DNA of 64,000 nt, from positions 12,502,325 through 12,566,324 of the forward strand of contig NC_133971.1 in assembly GCF_031877795.1 (NCBI RefSeq). Direction: 5' to 3'. The translations under genes were made by a program, and so were the position numbers. The notes under the pieces were generated by a model. It was not told the DNA's origin, did not search any database, and worked only from the letters and a program-made list of their open reading frames with translations. Shown piece by piece: positions 35,901 to 47,468 of the stretch; position 1 is the first letter of the stretch; each line of letters opens with the position of its first letter. Source of the DNA: Strix aluco. Lineage: Eukaryota > Chordata > Aves > Strigiformes > Strigidae.

Positions 35901-36745
35901 TCATAGAATCATAGAATGCTTTGGATTGGAAGGTACTACAATGAATATCTAGTTCCAGCCCCCCTGCCATGGGCAGGGACACCTTCCACTAGACCAGGTT
36001 GCCCAAAGCCCCGTCCAACCTGGCCTTGAACACTTCCAGGGAGGGGGCAGCCACAGCTTCTCTGGGCAACCTGTTCCAGTGTCTCACCACCCTCACAGGA
36101 AAGAATTTCTTCCTTATATCTAACCTAAATCTACCCTCTTCCAGTTTAAAACCATTATCCCTCATCCTATCCCTACACTCCCTGATAAACAGTCCCTCCT
36201 CAACTTTCCTATAGGGCCCCTTTAAGTACTGGAAGGCCACTGTAAGGTCTCTCTGAAGCCTTCTTTTCTCCAGGCTGAACAACCCCAACTCTCTCAGACT
36301 GTCCTCATAAGGGAGGTGCTCCAGCCCCATGAACATTTTCATGGCATCCTCTGGACTTGCTCTGACAGGCCCATGTCTTTCTTCAGTTGGGCCCCAGAGC
36401 TGGATGCAGTACTCCAGGTGGGGTCTCAGCAGAATGGAGAGGAAGGGCAGAATCACTTCCCCCAAACTCCTGGCCACACTTCTCTTAATGCAGCCCAGAA
36501 TACGGTTGGCTTTCTGGGCTGCGAGCGCACACTGCTGGTTCATAGTCAGTTTTCCATCCACTAATACCCCTAAGTCCTTCTCTGCAGGGCTGATCTCAAT
36601 CCACTCATGGCCCAGCCTATATCCATATTTGGAGTTGCCCTGACCTTGCACTTGGCCTTGTTGAACTTCATGAGGTTTGCATGGGCCCACCTCTCAAGCC
36701 TGTCAAGGTCCCTCTGGATGGCACATCCCTTCCCCCCAGCGTGTC
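35901..36745 (-). mobile_element. CR1 LINE copy 3, 3' part, antisense
   Basis: The minus-strand CR1 3' end begins at TCATAGAATCATAGAATG (+) and carries a 3' UTR and the C-terminal RT frame (down to the stop at 35989), with [37 protein letters not shown] and [19 protein letters not shown]. It belongs to a different and more diverged subfamily than copies 1 and 2. It is interrupted at 36745 by the LTR at 36746-37782 and resumes at 37783. Confidence 0.93.
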
Positions 36746-37782
36746 TGTCCTGGTTTGAGTGAGTGGCAGGGGTTTTTTGGTAGCAGGGGAGGGGGCTACA
36801 GCGGTGGCCCCCTATAAGTACCTTCTTGAATCTCCTCTGGCTCCATGTTGGACCCACCTTTGCACCAAGGCCAGGCCAATTAGCTGCTCCTCTGCGGCAA
36901 TGTGTTGTATTTAAGAAGGGGAACCTGGGAGGAGTGGTAGGATTTGTGAGGAGTTGTGAGAACATCTGTGTGAGCACTGAGGTCAGTGGAATAAAGGAGG
37001 AGAAGAGGGGGAGGTTCACTGGAGCAGAGACTCCCCTATATCCTGTGGGAAGACGGCAGGGCCGCCTCCCCCCGCTGCCCACCAGGGGGTGTACGGTGGA
37101 GCAGATACAGATTTGCAGCCTGTGAGGGGCCCCACGCTGACACAGGTGACTGTGCCCAAAGAATGCCGGGACCCCATGGAAGAAGGCCCCGCTGTTAGAG
37201 TTCAGAGGTTGCAACACGTGAGGGTGACCCACATGCCTGTGGGAGTGACTCATGTCGGAGAGTTTGTGGAAGACTGTTTCCTGTGAGAGGGGGACTGCGC
37301 TGGAACAGGGGAGGAATGCCAGAAGTTTGCCCCTGCCCCAAGGTGAAAGAAGTGGTGGGACTGACTGCACCCCCCATTCCCTGCCCCCTGCACTGCTGGA
37401 TGTGAGGAGGTAGAGAAACCAGCAGCAAAGCTGAGCCCAGGAAGAAGGGAGGGGTGGGGCAGGGTGTTTCCAGAATCTGGTAATGCTTCTCACAGTCCTA
37501 CTCTTGTTACGTGTTGTTGTTAGTGTCTGTAATAAATTTTATGTTCTTTTTTTCCTTCCCCTAATGAGTCCATTTTTTGTCTGTGCCTTAAAGGATGATG
37601 TTACCCCGCCTTGTCCTTATCTCAAGTTCCTGGGTCTTTTGCTTCCCACTTTCTCAGCGCTGGGGGGGAAGGGGTGAGTGAACGGCATCTTTGCTTATTT
37701 TCCCCTTCTCAGCACGGGGGGGGGATGGAGGGAGTGAGCGGCTGCGTGGTGCTCAGTTGCACTATGACCTCAAACCATGACA
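36746..37782 (+). mobile_element. Solo LTR of an avian endogenous retrovirus, nested in CR1 copy 3
   Basis: The 1,037-base insert splits CR1 copy 3 cleanly. It begins TGTCCTGGTTTGAG and ends CTCAAACCATGACA, giving near-perfect inverted ends with the TG...CA of an LTR. The flanks are GTGTC on the left and ATGTT on the right, readable as a 5-bp target duplication that has since changed at two positions; 5 bp is typical of ERVL-type integration. On the + strand it has TATAAG at 36813-36818, TATTTAA at 36908-36914 and AATAAA at 37531-37536, in U3-R-U5 order. It also has a G-rich tail that resembles other avian LTR ends. No internal gag or pol is present. The family name is not determined. Confidence 0.85.
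37010..37320 (+). repeat. Degenerate internal repeats within the LTR
   Basis: The stretch repeats variants of GGAGCAG (or GGAACAG) preceded by CACTG/ACGGT/GCGCT and followed by CCTGTGGGAAG or CCTGTGAG-type strings, for example near 37020, 37095 and 37300. This looks like an expanded, decayed tandem array inside the R or U5 part of the LTR. It explains the unusual LTR length. Confidence 0.5.
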
Positions 37783-38073
37783 ATGTTGACCACACCACAC
37801 AGCTTGGTGTGATCAGCAAATTTGCTGAGGGTGCACTCAATCCCTCTGTCCATGTCCCTGATAAAGATGGTGAATAATACTGGTCCCAGCACTAACCCCT
37901 GAGGAACACCACTCGTCACTGTTCTCCACTTGGACAACGAGTTGTTGACCACAACTCTTTGAGTGCGACCATCCAACCAATTCGTTATCCACTGAGTGGT
38001 CTGTCTGTTAAATCCATGTCTCTCAATTTTGAAGACAAGGATGTTGTGTAGGACAGTATCAAATGCTTTGACC
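37783..38073 (-). mobile_element. CR1 LINE copy 3, 5' part, antisense
   Basis: This continues CR1 copy 3 beyond the nested LTR. The minus strand reads [16 protein letters not shown], then [18 protein letters not shown] and FADHTKLCG. The catalytic FADD box therefore has His in place of the second Asp, so this copy is dead as well as truncated. Its 5' truncation point is near 38073, where homology to copy 2 fades. Confidence 0.92.
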
Positions 38074-39110
38074 CTTTTAGAACTGGTAATAAGGTAGAAG
38101 TAGTATTTTGATTTTGCAAATTAAACTAATTCTACATCTTTCAATAACTTTCTTAGATGCTGTCTAATCTTTTCAAAAGCTGATGTGAATGTTGTCTATT
38201 GACATCTTTATGCCAGCATTTTATATTGATTATATAAAGCCTTGTCTAGTAAGCTTGTATATTTTGAAATGGGAACACACATTGTAAAGTGAGATGTTAT
38301 ATGAACTTTATTTTTGTTTAGCAAATTAATACTCAGTCGATACATAGTTTCAACTAATCTGAAATTATATTAGAACTACTTGGAAATAATAAAGCATTCT
38401 TTATACTCAGGAGTTAACACCTGCTGCTTTCTATCACTTATCAAAATTACATTTGTATAGTATGTCATTTCAGTCTGTCTTTCCCTGAATGTGGAAGTAC
38501 AGCTTAACTCTGTAGTTTTCTACTGCAGCTGTGCAAATATTGTGCAAAATAATAGTTTTCACAATTTCTTCTTGTTTTTAAAGGTGGATGATTATGCGTA
38601 TGAGATACTGAATTAAGAACAGCATTTAGTGGGGCTTACGATGATGTTTTGTGTAAAAATTATAGGAGTAAGATCTAACTGGATTTTATTATATTTTATT
38701 ACTGCCTTAGGCTTCTTACAAGATCTTTTAAAATAATATTTTAAAGCACTTAATATGAAGTGGTCTCTTCTGGCATTTAAAAAATGGCTGTTGAATCTCC
38801 AAGTTTACATACAGTAATGTAAGGAGTGGTGCGAATGCACTGTGATTGCAGGCTGAAGAACTAGTAAAAACTTGTGTACATCTTTTACTTTAGTACACAG
38901 AGCAAAATTTATGTTTTCTTGTATTCTTTAATTGTATAATTATCCTCCACAATTATGCAACATATGACTTGGGTTTTGTTTGATTTTTTTTTTTCTTTTT
39001 TAAAGAAAATTATTTTGTGGTCTGTATGCTTCTTTATTCCTGACAAGATAAAGTCTTTGGAAGAATAATTGAACACTTATTTAGTAGTATCTGCTCAGTA
39101 TCTTCAAGGC
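38074..39110 (+). other. RNF180: RNF180 intron 4, unique stretch
   Basis: Strongly AT-rich sequence between CR1 copy 3 and the antisense LTR. I recognise nothing in it. Confidence 0.6.
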
Positions 39111-39675
39111 TGTGGTGGACTGATTGTGGTCAGCAGCCAGACACCCATCCAGCCTCTTGCACACTCATTCACAGGGTCATGGGTGAAATAGAAGGAAGGT
39201 GAGAAGACTCATGAATCAAGATAGTGACAGTTTAATATGGAAAGTAAAAGCTGTGTGCACAACCAAAGCAAAAAGAGGAATTTATTCATTCCTTCCTATC
39301 AGCAGGCAGATGTCCAGCTGCTTCCTGGGAAGCAGGGCCTCATCACACATAATGGTTGCTTGCACAGAGAAATGTCATAACCACAAACATCCCACTTTCC
39401 TCCTCATCTCTCTGAAGATTTATTGCCAAGTGTGACACCCTGTGGTATGAGTCAGCTGTCTTGGCTATATCCACTCCCAGCCTCAAGCCCACCAGCAGCC
39501 TACTTGCACTAGTGGGAAGAAAGGAAGCATTGTCACTGTGCAAGCACTGTTCAGCAACAGCCAAAACACTGGTGTGTTACCAGCACTGTTTTGGCCAAAA
39601 ATACAGAGCACAGCCACATACCAACTGCTATGAAGAAATGTTAATGTTTCTCTCATTGGTAGTTGTTTTTTGACA
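39111..39675 (-). mobile_element. Solo LTR, avian ERVL-like, antisense
   Basis: On the minus strand the block starts TGTCAAAAAACAACTACC and ends CAGTCCACCACA, with terminal TG...CA. The order of motifs matches common avian ERVL LTRs as I remember them: an AAACAGTGCTGGTAACACAC-type segment, a TTGCTGAACAGTGCTTGCAC segment, then AATAAA (complement of 39281-39286) and ATTAAACTGTCACTATCTTG (complement ending at 39236). It is clearly decayed and no matching target duplication is visible. No internal retroviral genes are present. Confidence 0.7.
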
Positions 39676-42600
39676 CATCTTTGTACTTTTCTTTGCATTT
39701 TCTTCCCAGCTGCATCTCCAGTTCCCAGCTGAGTCTGTTTTTGTTGCCATTTCATACCCCATGTATCCACTAAATGATCCGTGGTTAAGTGACTAAAGTT
39801 GACAGTGATGGACTTCAGAATTAAGACTGCACTCAGGCTTAAGAAGGGCGGGTTTTGCATCATTGAGTTTTTCTTTCAAGTTGTCTCCATCAGTTAAATT
39901 TTATTACTTTTGAGGGTTTATCTGCAGAATGAGAGCTAAGAACTTTTTAGTAACAAAATGTCAGGTGCTAGAGGACTTGAATTTGTCATGTGCAGTCTTA
40001 AGTATTTGTGCTGGTTGTATGCTCCGCAAGGGCTTTATGTTGGATCTTCTGCTTGAGGGCTTTTGCTTCCATCCTTTAAGACCCAAAATAAAGTTCTAGC
40101 CTCCCATTGAAAGCCATAAAATGAAAAGTATGCAGCCTAACAAGTTTTATTCTTTTTAAGATAGGCAGGTCTTTGAACAATGTGGAAGTGAGCTTTGTGG
40201 CTCCAAACATGCCCTGCTTTTGCCTGAAGAACTGAGATAAATAATACATCTAACAATGATCACAGTTTATCAGCTACAAACTTACATTAAGGAGGCAGCC
40301 AGCCCAGCACAACCAAACTAAAGGGCATTGGTTCGCATTGTCTGCTTCACTGTATTGGGTCTTTTGTATTTGCCTGTTACGTTTCCTCATTAGAAAATAC
40401 TTTTTCCATTCTGCTAAACTAGGACATAGGATGCTGCCCACATTAAGGAAATTAAAATTAGTAGCTGACTTTGGAAAGTTTCCAAGACCTCACTTGAGAG
40501 TCCGGAATTACGTGGGATGCTCTTGTGTGAGATATGTCCTCTGCTGAAGTCTAGTTAGATTATTTTGATAGTTTCTCCTTTTTTTTCCCCCACTGTTTTA
40601 CTAGATGCAAAGTAGGAAGTAGTATCCTTTCTTACTGTCTGTATAGATAATAAAAAATAAAACCATCTTTAACTAACATGTTAATAGTAGTGGGCAGTAT
40701 TAGAAATCTATTGAACTTTTAAAAAAGGGGATATATGTTCTGATCTCAAACAGTGCTTTACCACAAAAATAATTTGCAATTCATTTTGCATAATTTAGAG
40801 CAATGTGTCTAAAATAACCTATTCTGATGTTCCTTTTTTCCTTGTGTATATTTTGAGTTGTTCTTCACATGAAAACATTGTAAGCTGTGTGTTCCAGTTT
40901 TGTTTATGTTTCTACAAATTTTCAAACTTTTATACATTCTCAGTGTCAGTCTTTGAAGGACTTTCAAGTGTCAGCAGTGAAGTTTTTGAGATGTGTTGTC
41001 TACTGATGATGAATTGTTTTGTATGTTGGCTACCATAGTCAGATCTGCGTTTTCATTTTGCTATATATATAAGTTGGGTCAAATGAGTGAAGTATAAGGC
41101 AGTATATTGACTTCTGTAAATCCAGGTATCTTGAGACTTTTAATGAATGTATATAGTGATTTTGCTGCATGAGCAGTTAAGCTTTTTAGATAAGGTGTAG
41201 CAGTGCTAAGATAAATTCAAAAGCTTGAGATCTGTTTTAGATATGAGAAGGTGTTCATGTTTAAGGGGTTTTTTTTCTGGACTACTTTCTGAAAAATGTT
41301 AACCCTTTAACAAGAACCTTGCTTGCATCTAAGGATTTTATGGTAACGTTGCTCTTGTTGAAAGACAGATAACTGCCTAGACTACTCTGTGCCTCCGTTT
41401 ATATCGTAAAATTAGTAGCTACAACTGTACATTTATAATTTTTCTGTGTGTAGTAATTCTGAATGAATGCATGCTATACTGCTGCAATAAACTCCTAGTA
41501 GCCAGCTTAGTTCTTCTTATCTAATTCTGCAGAACAAAATCCTAGACCTGTCCAGGTGACTTCAATGGGGTTAATTACAGAAGATTTTGTGTGTTTTATA
41601 AATTTATACTTTCTGTTTGGTGGAGTTAAATTGCTTTGTTTCCTGTCTCATTCTAGATTGTATTTCAGTTTTTCAATGAAAGGAATTCTGTCCAATTCAT
41701 TTATTTCCTTCGTATCCTCTTGGGTCTTGAAAGATAGGGCCCAGCAAGCTTTTGAAATTAGTAGAGAATCCAAATGGATTTAGTCTCTGCTTCTTAACCA
41801 TGAAAATGTTCATATGTAACATGGATTTGAAGTTGATTCTTCCTATAAGAAGTTGTCCTGACATCAGAGTGATTTTTTTGATTGACCCTAAAAAGTACTG
41901 TTTGACTGAAACAGTATATTCCCAGTAAATTCAGTAACAAAAAAAGCCAGTGTGAAGCTTATTCCATTATTCCAAGTATACTTTTTTTTTTATCTTAGTC
42001 TTTATTTGGCTGCTGGTTCTGTTTGACTAGTGAATTCTTCAGATACTGGCTAGTTGGTTAATTGAATATCAAAATTATTTTCTCTAATTCTCTGTCTCTA
42101 TGTGCTCAGTGTTGCAGCCAGAAGTATGAGCATTGTTTTAAAATTCTATTTGTTATTATTTTGTATCAGCTGTACTTTCCTGGAGTGCTAAAATTATTTG
42201 AGCATTTCCTTCCTATACTTTTTTTAGCAGTTTCAGATATCCAGATACTACAGCTGTGCTTGACAATTTGTTGCTTTATTCTTAGTTAGAAAATTGTGTT
42301 CCCTGTATGTTCTAGTTGACTGTAATTTTCTGTAACTCTTAAGGTCAGTAAGTGAAATGGGATCCCCTGAACACCCTTGTAAAGGACCTTGGAGAAGACT
42401 GACCTAACCAATCTGAATGATAGCTTCAGCAAAATCTGGTGAAGATTTCTATGGCAATTTAATTAGCTATAGAGATTGTAACTATTTTAGGACTGAATTT
42501 GTCCATTGAGGTTTTTCTGCCTTTTCATAGGTGATCTTTATTACTCACTGTCATTTACCAAAGTATTTTTGTTCTTTTTGTAAGGAAGCTTTATCATTTT

Positions 42601-45600
42601 AATTATTTGTACATGGAAGAAAGTTAGTTGGAGCTCTATTTGGAGATGAACATAGACTAAATGTATTCGCCACATAAAATTACCAAGAAGTTTGAATTCT
42701 TCAATCATAACAGAATGTGTTGGAGTAGCTTTAATTTCTGGAGATGATGTGATTAAAATACGGTAATAAAGTTTCTGTTACAGTGTAATCAATTCACAAG
42801 ATCTGAAGCACATTTTCTTCTTACAAAGACATTTTATCAAAAGAATAATTTGTAGGTGAAAATGAGAACACAAACAGCATTTCTGTACAGATCCCTTCGT
42901 TAATGAAATATATTTATGTTTTATATTTAGATAATAATGGAAAGATAAATTCCAGGTTACTGTGCAGTATGAATGTCAATGTTACAAGAAAGACAGAAAA
43001 TACACTTGAATGAAAGAACACCCATAGTAGCAGAATCATAAGTTATTCCTAGGCACATTTTTTCAAAAATAAAAGAAACTTTTGTTTCCACTGTCCTACA
43101 TAGCTAATCAGAATGTGGATGAATTTCATTAGAACAAGAAGATCAGTTCAGCTCCACCATCCCACGAAAAAAGTAATCTTTTTTTGTTGAGCATTCCAAC
43201 AGCAGTGCTCTGTGTTGGCCCTTCCCCTGACTTGTCTTTGCATCTCACATCCACTCTGAAGACAGAGATGTGGGAGCCTGCCTTGAGGCAGGTCCTTTGT
43301 TGCTTACCCCAAGTCACAGAAGACAAAGGTTCAGTCACCATCAGCTTGTAGCAGTGGATCTTGTCAAGAGTGAAACTGTAACATTACAAGCAATGGATCA
43401 CAGCTTAGTAACTGGCAGTGAGGCTTCATCTGGAAGATTGTTGTCCAAGATGTTCTAAGCAAGAAGTCTAATTCTACTTCCTAAATATCACCTGTGTCAG
43501 AGTACTCTGAAATGCTAAGCAGAAGACACGTTATTTCCTCATATGGCTCATTCTTTGCAAAACTTTCTTCTGCCACTTCTGTGTCATCTACAGGGCTATA
43601 TTCCCTTTACAGAACAAGAGAAATTTTGAATTAAATTCCTGTGCAAACGTAGCCAAGGGCTTATTTCTTTTGCTAATAAAATGTCATCACCAATACAAGT
43701 AGAAAATCTTCTAGCATTGGTGTTCCTTTGATTTTTTGATCCAAGAGTCTAATCTCATAGCAATATGGTTTTTAAACAGAAATTTATGACATAATAATTA
43801 GCAGAGTAGCATGTGACTCATAAATCAAACTGTCTGTAACAACTTTATGCCAGTTAAAGTGGTGCCACATATCATGCCTAGCCCACTGCTAACAGGTGAA
43901 GAGATTTCTGTACAAGAGAAGGGGACAGCTGGCAGGGCTTGTCGAAAGATCTTGTCATCAGTCTGCTGCTTAAAATTCAGAAAGCTTCAATTTGTGGACC
44001 ATCTAGATGCTTTGTATGGTTTAAGTTTTAAACAAGTTATTGCAAATCGTGTTTGAGAAGTGATGCTCAAGGGTAAATGATAAGGGTTTTTTTGTCTGTA
44101 TGCTGTCTCTTACACAGTTACTGATTACTTCAAGGTTGCTTTCTTTTTGCTACTAATTCTATTTATAGTCAGCTACAGACTTCAGCACAGTAATTCTTAA
44201 ATCTTTGTGTTGGTGAGTATGTTGCACCAACCTTAATAGTTGCATCATGTTTTTTTAATCCAGGCAGAGAAATGTGAAATAGCAGATGTTCAGCTCGATT
44301 TTCGATTTTAGCATCCTGTTGTTCCAAAGAAAAGCTTTAAAATCTCTGATTTTCATATTCAGTTTCTGAGAAGCTTTGTGAGATACTTCACTAGAAGATA
44401 AATCTGCAGTACTAAACTATAATAGAGAGAAAATATTGAAATCCTCAGAGGTCATTATTCAGACCCCTCAAGGCTTTTGTAGGAAGGCTCACGAGAAATG
44501 TTGCCACCCTAAAATTTAAAATGGCCTTACCATCTTCATAAATAACTTCGGGGGAGAATGAAGTAGGATGCAGTATGCTGCTTATACAACACAGAAAATT
44601 CATGTCTTGCATAAAATAAATTCAGACTGTTGTAATACCTATTCAGGGAATGTAGTTTGCTCTGTAGGAAAGGAAATATTTATGGAAGTATATATGAAAT
44701 TGCTAATATTATAGAAACGTTCATGCATGCATACAAGATTTTTCATTTATACTGAGAAATAAAAAATAAGCAATAATCTCCTCTATGCCTATCAGACAGA
44801 AAAGATTTGGATAACAGCAGCTTAAATCAAGTATCTGGAAAGAGGATTTATTTAGATATCAGTATACTGACAGCTGACCCCTTTGAAGCCAGCCACATTC
44901 AGCACTTTCAGACTGAGGCATCCAGTGGTTACATTTGAGGAAAACAAGCTTTTGCGCAGTTTGGATGACTTTGGATAGGACTGAATAAAATGCCAAGGAA
45001 AGAATATAGTGCTTATTGCTGACAGCTGCCATCACAGAACCATAATTTATGATAAAATTTATGATAAATTTTCTGATAAAATATCATAAAGAATAAGAGT
45101 TGAGGAGAGATTCGTTAATCAAATTGAACATCTAGATATTATTTGTCAGAAAATCAATATATGGAACAGTTGGATTGCGTTTTGCTACTGCAGATTCACC
45201 TGGATTTTTTTTTAAACAGTGTGGGATCAAATTTCAATGTCACTCTCCAAAGGTTGCATGAAAGTAAGAAACAAAAGGACTTTTTGTTTTAATTTTGCAT
45301 TACAATGTCTACTACAGATGGATTGCAAACTGCAAGTTTTACTGAGTCAGAGTAACTATGTAATCAAAAGGGAGAAAAAAATCTTGCTTCTTGTTATTGG
45401 TGACTCCTCAAGTCTTAACCTTAAATCATTTTTTTCTTTTCAAAGTGTCATTTACAACTTCAAGAAAATCTCCAGAAAGGCAGTAAAAGTTCTGTAGGAA
45501 ATCAAACAGATTTGGACTTCTTGCAAATTTGTAGTAAGGGTAAATCTACCGTAATTTTCCTGACTATTTGAAGTAAGAACATAAATTTATGTATTTCAGT

Positions 45601-46677
45601 GATTCATTTGTTTGCATTTTATGGAAAAACTGTATATGATTTTTTAGTCATCCCAGAACTGCATAAGAAGTGAATTCAAAGATTCAGTTCTGATGAAGTT
45701 AGTATTATTCAGTAGTGATTTTACTAGGTATAAAATATTTAAGCAACAGTGATGAAATGTGATTACCTAAGTTTCTTAGATATATTATTCTTCAAAGCCC
45801 TTTACTTGTATTTATTTTCCTTCAGTGTAAGTAAATGTTGTACTTTAAACACTGTTTAGAGATGGAGTCTATTTATGTAATCAATAATTAGATGGAGTTT
45901 AAGAAATCTGGCCAAGACACTTTAAATAGGTGGCCTGATTGTTGTGAGCAAGATGATCACCCAGTTGCTCCATCCAGATAAGGAAGCTTTTGAAAACTGG
46001 GACAATCATTTAATTGTCTAAATATAGTTTTAGGTCCCTAATTTTAGGGCAACTTATTTTAAAGCAATTCATCTCGCTAGGTGAATCCTTCTTTTACTGT
46101 AGTATGTAACAAACTACGCCTCGATTGTGGAAACAGAGGGTACTTGCAGATTCTTAAATCTAGGGTGTCTTGTTTGTACCTTGGTTTTGGGGTGAGAGGT
46201 AGGCATGTCCCAGCCCAATGAAAAGGACACTGTGGGCACCCAGTCCAGACAGAAGGATGTCGCATTTGACAGGTGCCCATCTGAAGGGTCAAGGTTGGGC
46301 ATACTATAATGTGCATCCAGATGAATACAGATAGAGGCACAGTTAATTTATCTGGGTTAAATACCTTTTTTGAGTCATAGTCGTGATGGTTCTTACCTGA
46401 ATTCTCTTCTATCTGATAAATAAAAGGCAAGAACTTTCTCGCTTCTGCCCCAGCCTGTGTTGGAAATCTGTGTTATTATTGTATTAATAAAATTTGGGTG
46501 ATCATGTAGCCAGCACAGTTAATGACTGAAAGGAAGGTCATGGTTATGTAATACTACTAAGAAACTCTTGTAAAATTTCTTTAAAGACATTTTTGAAAAA
46601 GCCTGTGATGAGAGTTGTGAGCAATTGAAGGAATTAATGCCTCAAATTCATCGACACAAAAAGCCTCAAGGACAAGT
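39676..46677 (+). other. RNF180: RNF180 intron 4, 7 kb without recognised features
   Basis: AT-rich intronic sequence. The stretches 43120-43460 and 43840-44050 are less AT-rich and look faintly exon-like, and 46080-46440 (open for 117 codons on the minus strand) ends next to ATAAATAAAAGG at about 46417. None of these shows a domain, conserved splice borders or a known repeat, so I name nothing here. Confidence 0.5.
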
Positions 46678-47468
46678 TGTGGCCTTTGTGGTTAGTCTAA
46701 GAAATGAATTATCTGCCCAGGGAAGCACAGGGTGTTTCAAAGGGTGCACAGCTCCACTCCCTTGCAGTTGTATAGCCAAATTCCTTAGATAAGCCTCAAA
46801 GAGAGGAGTCATAGACTGAGTAAAACCATATGTTCAGGGTTAATGCCTACACCTTAATTTATGACTATTGCCTAGAAGAAGAGCTAAAAGATTCATAAGA
46901 GAGATAAACAACCAACACCAGATAGAGCTAATGACTGGATAATTGCCCAAGAAACAAAAACTGAGGAAAAAGTAAAGGTTTTAGGGGGAGATCACGACCA
47001 CCAACTCAATTGGGCAAAAGGGTTAATGTACCCCATTACCCTCCACCACATGCACAGAACCCATGCTCCACCTTTTCCCCATCTCTCATGGAAATGAGTT
47101 CATAGAATACCTGCCTCTCTTTGTCTAGTATACTAATCAGCTGATAAGATGAACTTAAAGGAAACAGAAAACTTTGCTGTGTGTGCACCCACCACCCAGG
47201 ATTACCCGACCTGAGACCAACGCTGGATTCAGGGGTGGTGGCCAGATTTCTTTGACTCTCTTTCTCTCCTTTTTCTTTTCTTCCCTTTCTTTTCTTTCTT
47301 ACAGATTTATAAGAGACCACATTGCTTATTATCCTTTTCCAAGTTTAAGCCATTTCTACCACAACTAAAACATTTTAGCTGGTTGTTTGGTGTCATTTCA
47401 CTTTAATTTAACCCAAGGGGATCACAGAATCTTTATGACATCCTGGGGTCCCAGTCCAGATCGTAACA
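46678..47468 (+). mobile_element. Probable solo LTR of an avian endogenous retrovirus, sense
   Basis: The right half has hallmarks of an avian LTR R-U5 region: GATTACCCGACCTGAGACC, a CTGGATTCAGGGGTGGTGGCC segment, a long pyrimidine tract ending in TTTCTTTCTTACAG (47304), GGTTGTTTGGTGTCATTTCA, and an end ATCGTAACA at 47468. The left end is placed at TGTGGCCTTTGTGG (46678). The 6-mer ACAAGT sits just left of it (46672-46677) and recurs at 47466-47471, so the exact right end is ambiguous by three bases. No gag, pol or env sequence follows. The family is not determined. Confidence 0.55.

Noticed and set aside
36570-37493. 307-codon minus-strand open frame
   Set aside because: It runs from CR1 into the nested LTR. 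Only its last part is CR1 coding; the rest is antisense LTR sequence, so it is a chance fusion.
39461-39863. Frames over and beside the antisense LTR
   Set aside because: They follow LTR sequence and carry no viral or host protein domain.
46077-46430. 117-codon minus-strand frame
   Set aside because: No recognisable domain. It may be part of an unrecognised retroelement but is not supportable as a gene.
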